Assembly (NCBI GenBank): GCA_965279295.1
Contig: CBDIHQ010000015.1
Source of the DNA: Aquabacter sp965279295
Lineage (GTDB): Bacteria > Pseudomonadota > Alphaproteobacteria > Rhizobiales > Xanthobacteraceae
Direction: 5' to 3' (one strand)
DNA: 64,000 nucleotides
This document shows, piece after piece, positions 8,827 to 17,201 of the stretch (positions are counted from its first letter, which is position 1; every line of letters begins with the position of its first letter). The notes below the pieces were generated by a model. The model was not told the origin of the DNA and did not search any database. It was given only the letters and a program-made list of their open reading frames with translations. The translations under genes and the position numbers were made by a program.

Positions 8827-9978
8827 CTAGAGCGCGAGGGGTGGAAGGTCCACCCACCGCCGCTCGCGGTTGGACTGATAACAGGCATCAACGAGTTGGA
8901 GGCCCTTCGCGCCCGCCAGGAGCGGGGAGGGGAAGGGCGCGTCCTCGACCACATGCTTCAGGAACAGCTCCCAGCCGCAACGGTAGCTATTCTTATAGAC
9001 ATCCACGTCGGGCACTTCCTGCCACTGGCTGAACAGGTCCTGATTCAGTCGCACGTCCACGTTCCAGCTCGGCTTCGGGGTCGCCGCTTCGGACTGGATG
9101 AAGCAGCGGTGCAGCGTCGCCACTGCAGAGCCCTTGGTCCCGTCCACCTGGAGGGTCAGCATGTCGTCCTTGCGTACCCGCGTGGCCCATGAACTGCTGA
9201 CCTGGGCGAAGATTCCCCCTTCCAGTTCGAAGGTCGCGGCGACCTCGTCTTCCACGTCCACGTCATAGCGCTTGCCGGCCTCGTCGCGGCGCACCGGGGT
9301 GCTGGTGCGGGTCCGGCAAGTAACGGCTGTGAGTGGAGCCACCATGCCGTCGATCATGTAGCGCCAGTGGGGAAACATATCGAGGACGAGGCCGCCGCCT
9401 TCCGCCTTCTTGTAGTTCCAAGAGGAGCGTTGGGAGGGAAACAGCTCACCGTCGAAGATCCACCAGCCGAAGTCGAGCTTCACCGAGAGAATGCGGCCTA
9501 AGAAGCCCGAATCCCGCACCTTGCGCAGCTTGTGGAAGCCCGGCAGGAACACCTTGTCCTGCACCACGCCATTCTTGAGCCCTGCGGAATGCGCCGCGCG
9601 GGCGATGGCGAGCGCATCCTCCAACGTGTCCGCAACCGGCTTCTCAAGATAGATGTGCTTTCCGGCAGCGATTGCCTCCATGGTCCGGCCGAGCCGGCCG
9701 GCGGTGGCGGCGACGTCAAAATAGATATCGACGCTCTTGTCCGCCAGCACCGCCGCCATATCGGTGGACCATTCCGCGACGCCGTGGGCGGCGGCGAGCT
9801 TTTCGAGCTTCTCGGCGTTGCGGCCGATGAGGATCGGCTCGGGCACCAGCCGGTCGCCGTTGGAGAGCGCAATGCCGCCCTCCTTGCGGATCGCGACGAT
9901 TGAATTGACGAGGTGCTGGTTTTGTCCCAGCCGTCCCGTCACGCCGTTCATTGCAATTCGGATCTGGCGTTGAGCCAT
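8827..9978 (-). CDS. Gfo/Idh/MocA family oxidoreductase
   Basis: 383 residues. N-terminal NAD(P)-binding domain with GVTGRLGQNQHL (12-23) and the hallmark motif EKPVADTLEDA in the loop after beta-5. The C-terminal alpha/beta domain contains LDFGWWIFDGE and the GGGLVLDMFPHW segment that supplies the conserved active-site His/Asp. Members oxidise hydroxyl groups of sugars, inositols and related cyclic acids. It is the distal gene of the leftward permease-ATPase-C45-deacetylase operon, 94 bp after the deacetylase. Confidence 0.85.
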   Translation of the reverse strand: MAQRQIRIAMNGVTGRLGQNQHLVNSIVAIRKEGGIALSNGDRLVPEPILIGRNAEKLEKLAAAHGVAEWSTDMAAVLADKSVDIYFDVAATAGRLGRTMEAIAAGKHIYLEKPVADTLEDALAIARAAHSAGLKNGVVQDKVFLPGFHKLRKVRDSGFLGRILSVKLDFGWWIFDGELFPSQRSSWNYKKAEGGGLVLDMFPHWRYMIDGMVAPLTAVTCRTRTSTPVRRDEAGKRYDVDVEDEVAATFELEGGIFAQVSSSWATRVRKDDMLTLQVDGTKGSAVATLHRCFIQSEAATPKPSWNVDVRLNQDLFSQWQEVPDVDVYKNSYRCGWELFLKHVVEDAPFPSPLLAGAKGLQLVDACYQSNRERRWVDLPPLAL

Positions 9979-10072
9979 GATGTTTCCTTAATCCCTCAGG
10001 AGCACGCGCCAACCAGCTTGCAGGGCAAGCTGATTGGGTCGCGGGTTCTCTAACTTGAAATTTGGTGCCGGG

Positions 10073-10957
10073 TCAGAGCTTGGCTTCGGCCGCCACATAG
10101 GCTTCCGCCACCTCAGTGCCGGTTGCAAACCACACGCCCGGAAGCTTGCGTACCTCGGCGATGAATTTGCGCAGCATGGCGATACGCGAGGGTCGCCCGG
10201 TGATTTGCGGATGCATCACCACGTCCACCAGTCCGCCCCAGCGGTAGATCTCGTAGAATTCCTCGAGCCAGACTTCGAGAATATGGCTGTTGGTCTGCAT
10301 GGGACGCGGATTGCGCACCGAGAACAGTGCCTGCACCGCATCGTCGATGGACCAGTGCCAGGGAATTTCCACCACGCCCGGCTTGCCGTCCGCGAGTTCG
10401 TGGCGATAGGGCACGATGCCGTCCATGAGGGTGGAATCGTAGAGGAAGCCCTTTTCCGTCAGCAGCCGGATCATGTTGGTGCTGGATTCGCCGGCGGGCG
10501 AGCGGAAGCCCTTGGGCTTGATGCCGGCGACCCGCATCATGGCGTCGAGGCCCTTGTCCATGGCCTCCTCTTCCAGAGCCGGGAAGTCGGGATCAACCCA
10601 TTCGTGGAGATAGCCGTGATGGCCAAGCTCGTGACCCTCGGCGAGGATACGTTCGATCGCCTGGGGGTAGCGTTCGATGGTCCAGCCGGGGGTGAAGAAG
10701 GTGGCGGGGGTTTCCTCCTCCTTCATCAGGTCCAGCACCTTGTGGACGCCGACACGCCCGCCATAGATGCCCTGGCTGAGGATGCCGGGTTTGCGGGCAT
10801 TGTCCGGATCACGGGAGAACCAGAGCGTCTCCGCGTCGAAGTCGAAGGTCAGCATAACCGCGCAGCGTGCGCCGTTCGGCCAGGGGAACGGCTCGTCCAT
10901 GCGCGAGAACGGACGCTCGACGATGGGGCTCGGCGGGACCGGGATGTTCGGGTTCAT
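10073..10957 (-). CDS. Polysaccharide deacetylase-family hydrolase (PuuE-like)
   Basis: 294 residues, a NodB-homology domain without signal peptide. Motif 1 is TFDFDAE (Asp39, Asp41); the metal-binding His pair lies in GHELGHHGYLHEW (His114, His118); the Arg motif is RSPAGESS. Cytoplasmic members such as PuuE hydrolyse cyclic ureides or other C-N bonds instead of chitin, which fits this amide-related operon better than cell-wall deacetylation (inference). It starts 4 bp after the C45 hydrolase gene, so the two are very likely co-translated. A paralogue occurs at 63.3 kb. Confidence 0.85.
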   Translation of the reverse strand: MNPNIPVPPSPIVERPFSRMDEPFPWPNGARCAVMLTFDFDAETLWFSRDPDNARKPGILSQGIYGGRVGVHKVLDLMKEEETPATFFTPGWTIERYPQAIERILAEGHELGHHGYLHEWVDPDFPALEEEAMDKGLDAMMRVAGIKPKGFRSPAGESSTNMIRLLTEKGFLYDSTLMDGIVPYRHELADGKPGVVEIPWHWSIDDAVQALFSVRNPRPMQTNSHILEVWLEEFYEIYRWGGLVDVVMHPQITGRPSRIAMLRKFIAEVRKLPGVWFATGTEVAEAYVAAEAKL

Positions 10958-10961
10958 GGGT

Positions 10962-12092
10962 TCACTCCTCCCCGTCGATGGTAAATGGCACGTACGGATA
11001 GGTGCAGGGCGGTCCGTTGGCGACGTGCATGGTGCGGGTGTTCAAGTCGATCAGCACCGCTCCCGTGGTCATGGTGCGCTTCGCTGTGGGTTGGGTGTCG
11101 TCGGGATGGCGGCAGATGGCGTTCGGATGTCCAAAGTGGTCTTGCGCCGCGCTCTTCATATCCTCCACCGTGATCGCATTGCCGGTACGTGAGAGCAGGC
11201 GGCGCATGCGGGAGGAGCGATAAAGCGTGTTGGGGGCGATCTTCTCCATCTGCGATTCGCCATGCCCGCCGCCCACGAAATGGTTCGAGTGGGTGACGAT
11301 GCCGCTCTCGGGATGGATGTAGGTGGCGTGGTTTGGGCTGGTCTCGATGTCGATGATCTCGCCATCGGGATGGCCGATCATGAAATTGGCCGAGCAGGTG
11401 CGCTTGGTGTCGAGGATGGGCCGCATGGCATCATCAAAGCGCGATGCGTCCATCACCTCCCGGCAGCGCATGTGGAACGGCTTCTCGTAGGGGTTCACGC
11501 CGTCGTTGGAGGAGGCCAGGCCATTCTCGACAAGGCCGATGCCTTCTTCGTTCACGCCCATCTTGCCGCCGACGATGCCGGCTTCAGTGAAGCAAACAAA
11601 GCTCGGCCGATCCTTACGGCGCACCCGCAGCACGAGGTTGCGATTATGCACCCCTTCCAGCCAGTCCCAGTTCTGGCCAAGCCAGGTGTGGCCGTCCGCC
11701 GTCACATCAGGCAGGAGGCCGAATGTGGTGCAGCCGTCGGGACCCACCGTCAGCAACTCCTTGCGCAACGCCTCGTTGCGGGCGGCGTCGCGGCCGAACA
11801 GGGTGAAGGCCAGTTCGTAGCGCGCGTTGAGTACCGCGATGGCGGCATCGCCGTGACCTGAGCCCTCGGCGATGCCCCGCATCTCCTCGGCATATTCGGT
11901 GTTCTGCCGCTTGATCGAGGCGAACCAGCGGTTCCCCTCAAGGAAGGCGGTGTCGCGGTCGAGGCCGGAGGCCTCGAAGCGGCGCAGGTAGGTTTCGAGA
12001 TTGGCGGCGATATCGTGCGCGAACCGCGTGCCGTGGAGACGTCCGCGTTCGCGCGGATCATCGCCCACCGTCAGGGAGGGAACGGCCTTCAT
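10962..12092 (-). CDS. C45-family Ntn amidohydrolase (acyl-CoA:6-APA acyltransferase-like)
   Basis: 376 residues from the ATG with an AAGGGGG ribosome site 5 nt upstream; an ATG 18 nt further up is possible but lacks one. The autoproteolytic Gly120-Cys121 in GPDGCTTFG and QNWDW downstream match the penicillin-N acyltransferase (C45) fold. Such enzymes self-cleave, exposing an N-terminal Cys that hydrolyses or transfers amide-linked acyl groups. No signal peptide, so cytoplasmic. It sits between the ABC ATPase and the deacetylase-family hydrolase, so deacylation of an imported N-acyl compound is a reasonable first step (inference). Confidence 0.85.
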   Translation of the reverse strand: MKAVPSLTVGDDPRERGRLHGTRFAHDIAANLETYLRRFEASGLDRDTAFLEGNRWFASIKRQNTEYAEEMRGIAEGSGHGDAAIAVLNARYELAFTLFGRDAARNEALRKELLTVGPDGCTTFGLLPDVTADGHTWLGQNWDWLEGVHNRNLVLRVRRKDRPSFVCFTEAGIVGGKMGVNEEGIGLVENGLASSNDGVNPYEKPFHMRCREVMDASRFDDAMRPILDTKRTCSANFMIGHPDGEIIDIETSPNHATYIHPESGIVTHSNHFVGGGHGESQMEKIAPNTLYRSSRMRRLLSRTGNAITVEDMKSAAQDHFGHPNAICRHPDDTQPTAKRTMTTGAVLIDLNTRTMHVANGPPCTYPYVPFTIDGEE

Positions 12093-12122
12093 AGAGACCC
12101 CCTTATGCATGTGTCGGGAAAG

Positions 12123-12950
12123 TCAGGACATGACCTCGTAGAGCTCGCGATTGAGCTCCAGGACCAGCTTGGAAAACCCTTCCGTCAGCCGGGTTTCCGG
12201 CGTCCGGGGACGGGGCAGATCGATATCGATGATGCGGTGGATGCGGCCCGGACGCGGGCTCATCAACACCACCCGGTCGGACAGCAGAACCGCCTCGCCC
12301 AGGCTATGGGTCACGAACAGCACCGTCTTGCGATACTGCTGCCACACCCGCATCAGCTCGAACGCCATGCGGTCGCGGGTGATCTCGTCCAGGGCGGCGA
12401 AGGGCTCATCCATGAGCAGTACGGCCGGGTCCAGCGCCAGCGCTCGCGCCAGGGCGGCACGCTGCTGCATGCCGCCGGAAAGCTGGTGGGGAAACTTCTC
12501 ACCAAAGCCGGTGAGGCCAACCACGTCGATCAGCTGGTCCACGGAGTCGCCGGCGCTGGAGACCTTGCCGCCTTTGCCGGAAACCAGTGACTTGAGCAGT
12601 CCAATGTTCCGCCGGATATCCAGCCAGGGCATCAGATTGGCCTGCTGGAACACCAGCCCCAGCTTGCCCGCCTTGCGCATCTCGCTCGGTGAAGCGCCGC
12701 CGATGGTGACCTGCCCACCGGTCGGTCGCATGAGATCGGACACCACCTTGAGAAGCGTGCTCTTGCCGCAGCCCGAGGGGCCGATCAGCGAGACGAATTC
12801 GCCATCCTTCACCTCAAGGTTGATGCCTTTCAGCGCGGTGACGGGCGCGGCACCGCCGGCGCCGTAGACCACGGTAACATTGGAGATGCCGATGGCCGCT
12901 CCAACGTCCGCCCGCGATGTCGCTGCATGTCCTGCCTCAGCCAAGGTCAT
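12123..12950 (-). CDS. ABC transporter ATP-binding protein, NitT/TauT type
   Basis: 275 residues. Walker A GPSGCGKST (57-65), Q-loop in LVFQQANLMPW, signature LSGGMQQR, Walker B LLMDEPFAALD and H-loop FVTHSLGEA are all intact. The sequence style is that of SsuB/TauB/NrtD subunits. It follows the permease by 32 bp and precedes the C45 hydrolase by 30 bp. The likely binding-protein partner is encoded at 4918-5970. Confidence 0.92.
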   Translation of the reverse strand: MTLAEAGHAATSRADVGAAIGISNVTVVYGAGGAAPVTALKGINLEVKDGEFVSLIGPSGCGKSTLLKVVSDLMRPTGGQVTIGGASPSEMRKAGKLGLVFQQANLMPWLDIRRNIGLLKSLVSGKGGKVSSAGDSVDQLIDVVGLTGFGEKFPHQLSGGMQQRAALARALALDPAVLLMDEPFAALDEITRDRMAFELMRVWQQYRKTVLFVTHSLGEAVLLSDRVVLMSPRPGRIHRIIDIDLPRPRTPETRLTEGFSKLVLELNRELYEVMS

Positions 12951-12982
12951 GGTCTGCTCCTGTAGTGCGGGGCCGGGAACGG

Positions 12983-13819
12983 CTAATCATGGGTGGTGTG
13001 GTCGCTTGAGGCGCGACGCTTCCATGACAGACGGGATTCGATGAACGTCATCAGCCAGAAGAAGCTTGTTCCGATGGCCGCCAGCGCAAAGATCGCGGCG
13101 AAAGAGCGTGCGGTATTAAAGTTGAAGCTGCCCGACAGAACGAGATAGCCGAGGCCGTTCGAGGCCGCGAGATACTCGGCGACGATGGCGCCCAGCACCG
13201 CGAGGGTGGTGGCGATGCGCAAGCCCGCGAAGATATACGGCAGGGCATAGGGCAGGCGGAGCTGGAAGAAGATCTGCCGCTCGTTCGCCGCCACGGAGCT
13301 GAAGACCTCCCGCAGCCCCCTGTCGACCTCCTTGAACCCGGTCATGGTGTTGATGACGATCGGGAAGAAGGCGATGGCCGTGACCACTAGAAGCTTGGAA
13401 TGGAAGCCGGCCCCCACCCAAACCAGAATCAGCGGGGCGATGGCGATCTTCGGCACGCTTTGAAGCGCTACGAAGATCGGCATCACGCACTTCTCCACCA
13501 GGGGGAAGCGGATCATCACCGACGACACCAGCAGCGCGAAGACCACAGCGCAGACATAACCTGAGACCATGGAGGTGATTGTTGCCACGCTGTGCATCCA
13601 CAGCAGGTTCCACTCCTTGATCATCAGCATGACGATCTGCGTCGGCGCAGGCAGCAGAAAGGCCGGCACCTTGAAGAAATGGACTGCAAATTCCCAGAAG
13701 CCCAGCAGGCACGCCGTGAGAATCCACGGCCCGAACCGCTCAATGACGCCGCGCACGGAAATGCCGCGCGGAGGGGCGCCGGGGGCGGGAAGGGTGTCTG
13801 TGTTTTGAAGATCCGTCAT
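12983..13819 (-). CDS. ABC transporter permease, NitT/TauT (SsuC-like) type
   Basis: 278 residues with about six membrane segments (for example WILTACLLGFWEFAVHF, near 32-48, and a C-terminal ALAAIGTSFFWLMTF). The cytoplasmic EAA loop that contacts the ATPase is visible around VFSSVAANERQIFFQLRLP (19 residues). It is the first gene of the leftward operon and is divergent from the IclR regulator, with a dyad operator in the 207-bp gap. Confidence 0.9.
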   Translation of the reverse strand: MTDLQNTDTLPAPGAPPRGISVRGVIERFGPWILTACLLGFWEFAVHFFKVPAFLLPAPTQIVMLMIKEWNLLWMHSVATITSMVSGYVCAVVFALLVSSVMIRFPLVEKCVMPIFVALQSVPKIAIAPLILVWVGAGFHSKLLVVTAIAFFPIVINTMTGFKEVDRGLREVFSSVAANERQIFFQLRLPYALPYIFAGLRIATTLAVLGAIVAEYLAASNGLGYLVLSGSFNFNTARSFAAIFALAAIGTSFFWLMTFIESRLSWKRRASSDHTTHD

Positions 13820-13975
13820 CGCGCCGGCCCCATGTGATCATGCAATCGCATTGCGTTGACAGTCGAGCAAAAGCCCGCGCCGACGCTGGCGAAAGAAGGA
13901 CGAAGATCAAAAACTGCGGGGGCCATCCCGCACGTTGCAAGACCGCTTGCCATGTGAGTCCCCATCTGATATTTG

Positions 13976-13994
13976 CGTATTGATATACAATACG
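13976..13994. promoter_or_regulatory. Candidate IclR operator
   Basis: CGTATTG (13976-13982), spacer ATATA, CAATACG (13988-13994): a perfect 7-bp dyad. It ends 32 bp upstream of the IclR start codon within the region divergent to the ABC permease. Size and location fit IclR-family sites, which commonly autorepress and control the divergent transport operon. Assignment to this IclR protein is inference. Confidence 0.6.
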
Positions 13995-14026
13995 ATCGTT
14001 TTTATTATTGTAGAAAGGAACGCCCC

Positions 14027-14857
14027 TTGAGCGGGTTTGTCAACTCCTCAGACGCCGTAAAGGGGCTCTCCGCGGATGAGGCTTCGGCGATCGACCCACG
14101 CCAGTTCGTCAACTCGCTAGGCAAGGGCATCGCGGTGCTGGAAGCGTTCTCCGCCCACCCCGGCCCCATGAGCCTCCAGGAGATCGCAGGCTTTGCCAAG
14201 CTCGATAAAAGCACGGTGCAGCGTATGGCCTATACGCTGTTGCAGCTGGGGTATCTCAGGAAAGGGTTGGACGGGCGCGGCTTCTGCCTGGGGCCTAAGG
14301 TGCTGGACCGCTCGTTCGACTTCCTACGCTCCTGGCCGCTGATCGAGCGGGCGACGCCGGTGCTAAACGAGCTTCAGCAGACCTCCCACGAGCGGGTGGA
14401 CCTTTCGATCTTCGATGACCTCACGATCTGCTATGCGATCCGCCGCCAGAGCAAGCGGCAGACCTTCTACGCCACGCTGATCGGCCGGCGCATTCCCACA
14501 TATTGCTCATCCGGCGGGCGCGCCATCATGGCGCGGCTTTCGGATGGCGAGGTGGACAGCATCCTCGCCCGCTCGAACCTCATTCCTATCACGCCGAAGA
14601 CCATCACCGACCCCGTGGAGATTCGCAGGCAGGTGAACCGCGCCCGCAAGGAGGGCGCATCGCTGGTCTATGACGAGAGCCTGATCGGCGAAGTGGCGGT
14701 GGCCTGCGCTGTTCTCGACCACCGTGCCCGGCCGGTGGCGGCTGTGCATGTGGCGGGGAGTCTCTCGGAATGGAGCCCGGAAAGCTTCGCCAAGCGGTTT
14801 TCCCCCCTTGTGGCTGAAGCGGCCAGCGCCCTCAGCGGCGCCATCGCGCCATTCTAG
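14027..14857 (+). CDS. IclR family transcriptional regulator
   Basis: 276 residues from a TTG start. That codon has AAGGA 7 nt upstream, whereas the longer open frame back to 13973 would run through the operator and has no ribosome site. The N-terminal winged helix (about 25-85) includes SLQEIAGFAKLDKSTVQRM; the C-terminal GAF-like effector domain follows (IPTYCSSGGRAIMARL and VAVACAVLD). Such proteins sense small aromatic or aliphatic acids. It is divergent from the permease operon and probably controls import and breakdown of its effector. Confidence 0.87.
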   Translation: MSGFVNSSDAVKGLSADEASAIDPRQFVNSLGKGIAVLEAFSAHPGPMSLQEIAGFAKLDKSTVQRMAYTLLQLGYLRKGLDGRGFCLGPKVLDRSFDFLRSWPLIERATPVLNELQQTSHERVDLSIFDDLTICYAIRRQSKRQTFYATLIGRRIPTYCSSGGRAIMARLSDGEVDSILARSNLIPITPKTITDPVEIRRQVNRARKEGASLVYDESLIGEVAVACAVLDHRARPVAAVHVAGSLSEWSPESFAKRFSPLVAEAASALSGAIAPF

Positions 14858-15081
14858 GACGGAGTGCTTATTTACAGGCGCCGGAAAAACGAACTGCCCA
14901 CCAAACTGCGGCAGTGGGGCGAGGGCTTGCCGGGTAGCCATCCGTGACGCAGGCGTGCAGTATCGCTTTGGCATGCTCGGTCATTGGGAGATCGGGCGTT
15001 CCATTCGGCGGAGCCCTCTCAGACGTGAGACGGCTGATGAGGTAGAGGGCGGATCAACCGATCCGATTGGTGATCGCGCCT

Positions 15082-16248
15082 ATGCCAACCGAAGCCATCA
15101 ACGATCCCGCCAGCGACGAAAAAAATCGCCCCCTTTGGATTCGCGCTGCCGTCAGCGCGGAAGGCTTCAAACGCGAGCAGGAGGCGTTCTCAAAGATCTG
15201 GTCATTTGTAGGGGTTTCATCAGATATACCCCTTGATGGCGACTGGTTTACTACAACAGTTGGTGGGCGATCAGTTTTCGTGCAGCGCTTTGGCAGCGAG
15301 TTACGTTGCTTCGTCAATCAATGTGCCCATCGTTTTTATCCGCTGAGGACAGGGGAGCGCGGAAATGGACCGATCGTCTGTGGTTTTCATCATTGGCGCT
15401 ACAATAAGGACGGGCAAGCAATAGGCATACCTATGTGCCCGGCCTTGTATGACGGGGCGATCCCCCGGGATCTCGGACACGCCATAACCCGCCTTGATCT
15501 CGATTGCTGTGGTGACCTGATTTTCGTTCGCATGCCATCCGACACGGCGACGGAGACGCTTTCCGAGTTTTTGGCCGAGGGCTACCCGATACTCAAAGAA
15601 ATGAGCAGGCAAAAGCAGCCGGCTACCCGATTTAAGTTGAAAATAGCGGCCAATTGGAAATTCTCACATCATATTAGTCTCGATGATTATCACGTCGTGG
15701 CCGTTCATCCGACCACGTTTGGCAAGAATGGCTATATAAAACCGGAGCGTGTGAAATATTATCGCTTCGGGCGCCACAGTTCTTTTATTGCAACAGAGCG
15801 TGATGACTGTTGGGAGGAAATGCAAAGGCTATGCGTCAGCCATACTTACAAGCCGCATCAGTATGTAATATTAAATATATTCCCGAATACGGTGATTTCT
15901 CTGGCAAACGCCACGAACCTTTTTGGGGCCGGCAATTGGTACGTCACGATCACGCGCTACGTTGCCGTGAGTGAGACGAAGTCAGAGGCCCATGTCTGGA
16001 TGTTCAAGGCGCCATTTGAAACAGATGAGACTCGTATCAGTCGTTTTTCCAGATTTACCACTGATAAACTGCTTCTACCCATAGCAGTATACTATGCACG
16101 AAAAATAATGAATGAGGACAACGTTATTTGTGAAGGGCAGCAACGCTTGGCACACCAAGTCTCCGCGGAACAGAATCTAAGCGCGTATGAACAGCGTATC
16201 GGGTGGTTCGAGGAAGCGTATCGAGCGGCACTCGAAGCTGACAGCTAA
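15082..16248 (+). CDS. Rieske non-heme iron oxygenase, alpha subunit (orphan)
   Basis: 388 residues from ATG 15082; TTG and GTG codons 15 and 12 nt upstream are possible. The [2Fe-2S] ligands are complete: Cys81-x-His83 and Cys100-x2-His103. The mononuclear iron motif DDYHVVAVHP supplies His204 and His209 with the bridging Asp just before. Such subunits hydroxylate or demethylate aromatic or alicyclic substrates and need a reductase and often a ferredoxin, but none is encoded nearby. Base composition is visibly AT-richer than the neighbours, and it lies 176 bp from the 3' end of a tRNA gene, both suggestive of transfer. Confidence 0.88.
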   Translation: MPTEAINDPASDEKNRPLWIRAAVSAEGFKREQEAFSKIWSFVGVSSDIPLDGDWFTTTVGGRSVFVQRFGSELRCFVNQCAHRFYPLRTGERGNGPIVCGFHHWRYNKDGQAIGIPMCPALYDGAIPRDLGHAITRLDLDCCGDLIFVRMPSDTATETLSEFLAEGYPILKEMSRQKQPATRFKLKIAANWKFSHHISLDDYHVVAVHPTTFGKNGYIKPERVKYYRFGRHSSFIATERDDCWEEMQRLCVSHTYKPHQYVILNIFPNTVISLANATNLFGAGNWYVTITRYVAVSETKSEAHVWMFKAPFETDETRISRFSRFTTDKLLLPIAVYYARKIMNEDNVICEGQQRLAHQVSAEQNLSAYEQRIGWFEEAYRAALEADS

Positions 16249-16424
16249 CTTTTCTTTTCCTTCGGGGCCAGGATGAGGATTGCAACCGCAGTCAAAGGCC
16301 AGGTTACTTCAGAGCCAAGGGCTGGTGCCGACCGTCGATGGCGAAAGGGGTGTTGAACGCGGCCTGCGATCCTGGCTTACGCGATGGCGGCGAGATCTGG
16401 AAATATCAGTGTTCTCTGATTTGA

Positions 16425-16511
16425 TGGTGCGGGCGGTCGGAATCGAACCGACACTCTGTCTCCAGAACCGGATTTTGAGTCCGGCGCGTCTACCAGTTCC
16501 ACCACGCCCGC
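16425..16511 (-). tRNA. tRNA-Leu (anticodon CAA)
   Basis: Reads leftwards from 16511. Acceptor arm GCGGGCG pairs with CGCCCGC; anticodon stem CCGGA/TCCGG carries loop CTCAAAA with anticodon CAA; a long variable arm typical of leucine tRNAs is present; the T-arm is TCGGTTCGATTCCGA; and CCA is encoded (16425-16427). 87 nt. Its 3' end faces the accessory catabolic region, the usual orientation for an island attachment site. Confidence 0.95.
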
Positions 16512-16607
16512 GCGGGCCTTCCTATAGCGGGGGTAGTCCCTGTCGCCAAACGGAAAATGGCGGTCACGGGTCCCAGCGCCGGGTGGGTCACTGAAAACCG
16601 AAGCCGT

Positions 16608-17201
16608 CTAAGGCTTTGCCAGCGCCAGCAGCAGTTGCGAGAGGGCGAACACAACACGGCTTGGCTCGGTGCGCGCTGAAGGGCCGCGTCCGGGCAGATG
16701 CACAAAGACCGCCCGCGCCGATCCATCGAGTCGGGCGAGGGCGGTGTAATAGGCACCGTTGCAGAGATAGCGTCCGGCATCTCGTGAACGGCCCGCCGCC
16801 AGCCCCTGGCCGCGCAGCGCGTGCACCAAGGACATGGGACTGGCGCGAATCGCGAGGGTGTCCGGCCCGTTCGGGGCCAGCTTGTGAGCCGCGCGAGCCT
16901 TGGCGGCATCGACGCCGCGTGCGCCGTTGACCGCGCGGGTCTCGATATCGATGCGCTGCCGCCGTGCGGCGACGCCCAGGAGCAGCACGACATCGGGGGC
17001 AAATTTGGCGATGCGCGCATCAAGGTCCGTCAGCGCATCCCACCGCGTCGGCAGCAGCATGAGTTCGCGCTCCAAGCCATCGAGCGCCGGCCGGCGTAAG
17101 CTGGCGAGGCTGCGGGCGGCGACGCCGGCCGGATTGCGCGGCACGCCGGGAAAGGGGCCGAAGCCGGTGATGAGGACTCTCAAGGGACGTCCTGTGCTCA
17201 T
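16608..17201 (-). CDS. Pyroglutamyl-peptidase I-like (peptidase C15)
   Basis: 197 residues. The N-terminus ITGFGPFPGVPRNPA (11-25) is diagnostic of the C15 family; the catalytic Cys lies in GRYLCNGAYY and the His in VFVHLPGRG. It would remove N-terminal pyroglutamate from peptides in the cytoplasm. The start ATG overlaps the stop of the upstream GTPase gene by 4 bp, so the two are co-translated. The pairing with MeaB has no obvious functional link. Confidence 0.82.
   Translation of the reverse strand: MSTGRPLRVLITGFGPFPGVPRNPAGVAARSLASLRRPALDGLERELMLLPTRWDALTDLDARIAKFAPDVVLLLGVAARRQRIDIETRAVNGARGVDAAKARAAHKLAPNGPDTLAIRASPMSLVHALRGQGLAAGRSRDAGRYLCNGAYYTALARLDGSARAVFVHLPGRGPSARTEPSRVVFALSQLLLALAKP

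Noticed and set aside
14858..15066. Remnant transposase or gene fragment between IclR and the Rieske gene
   Set aside because: All six frames give only short, compositionally odd peptides with no recognisable motif.
1..16248. Integrated prophage or conjugative element
   Set aside because: No integrase, phage structural, relaxase or type IV secretion genes are present; only metabolic genes and regulators.
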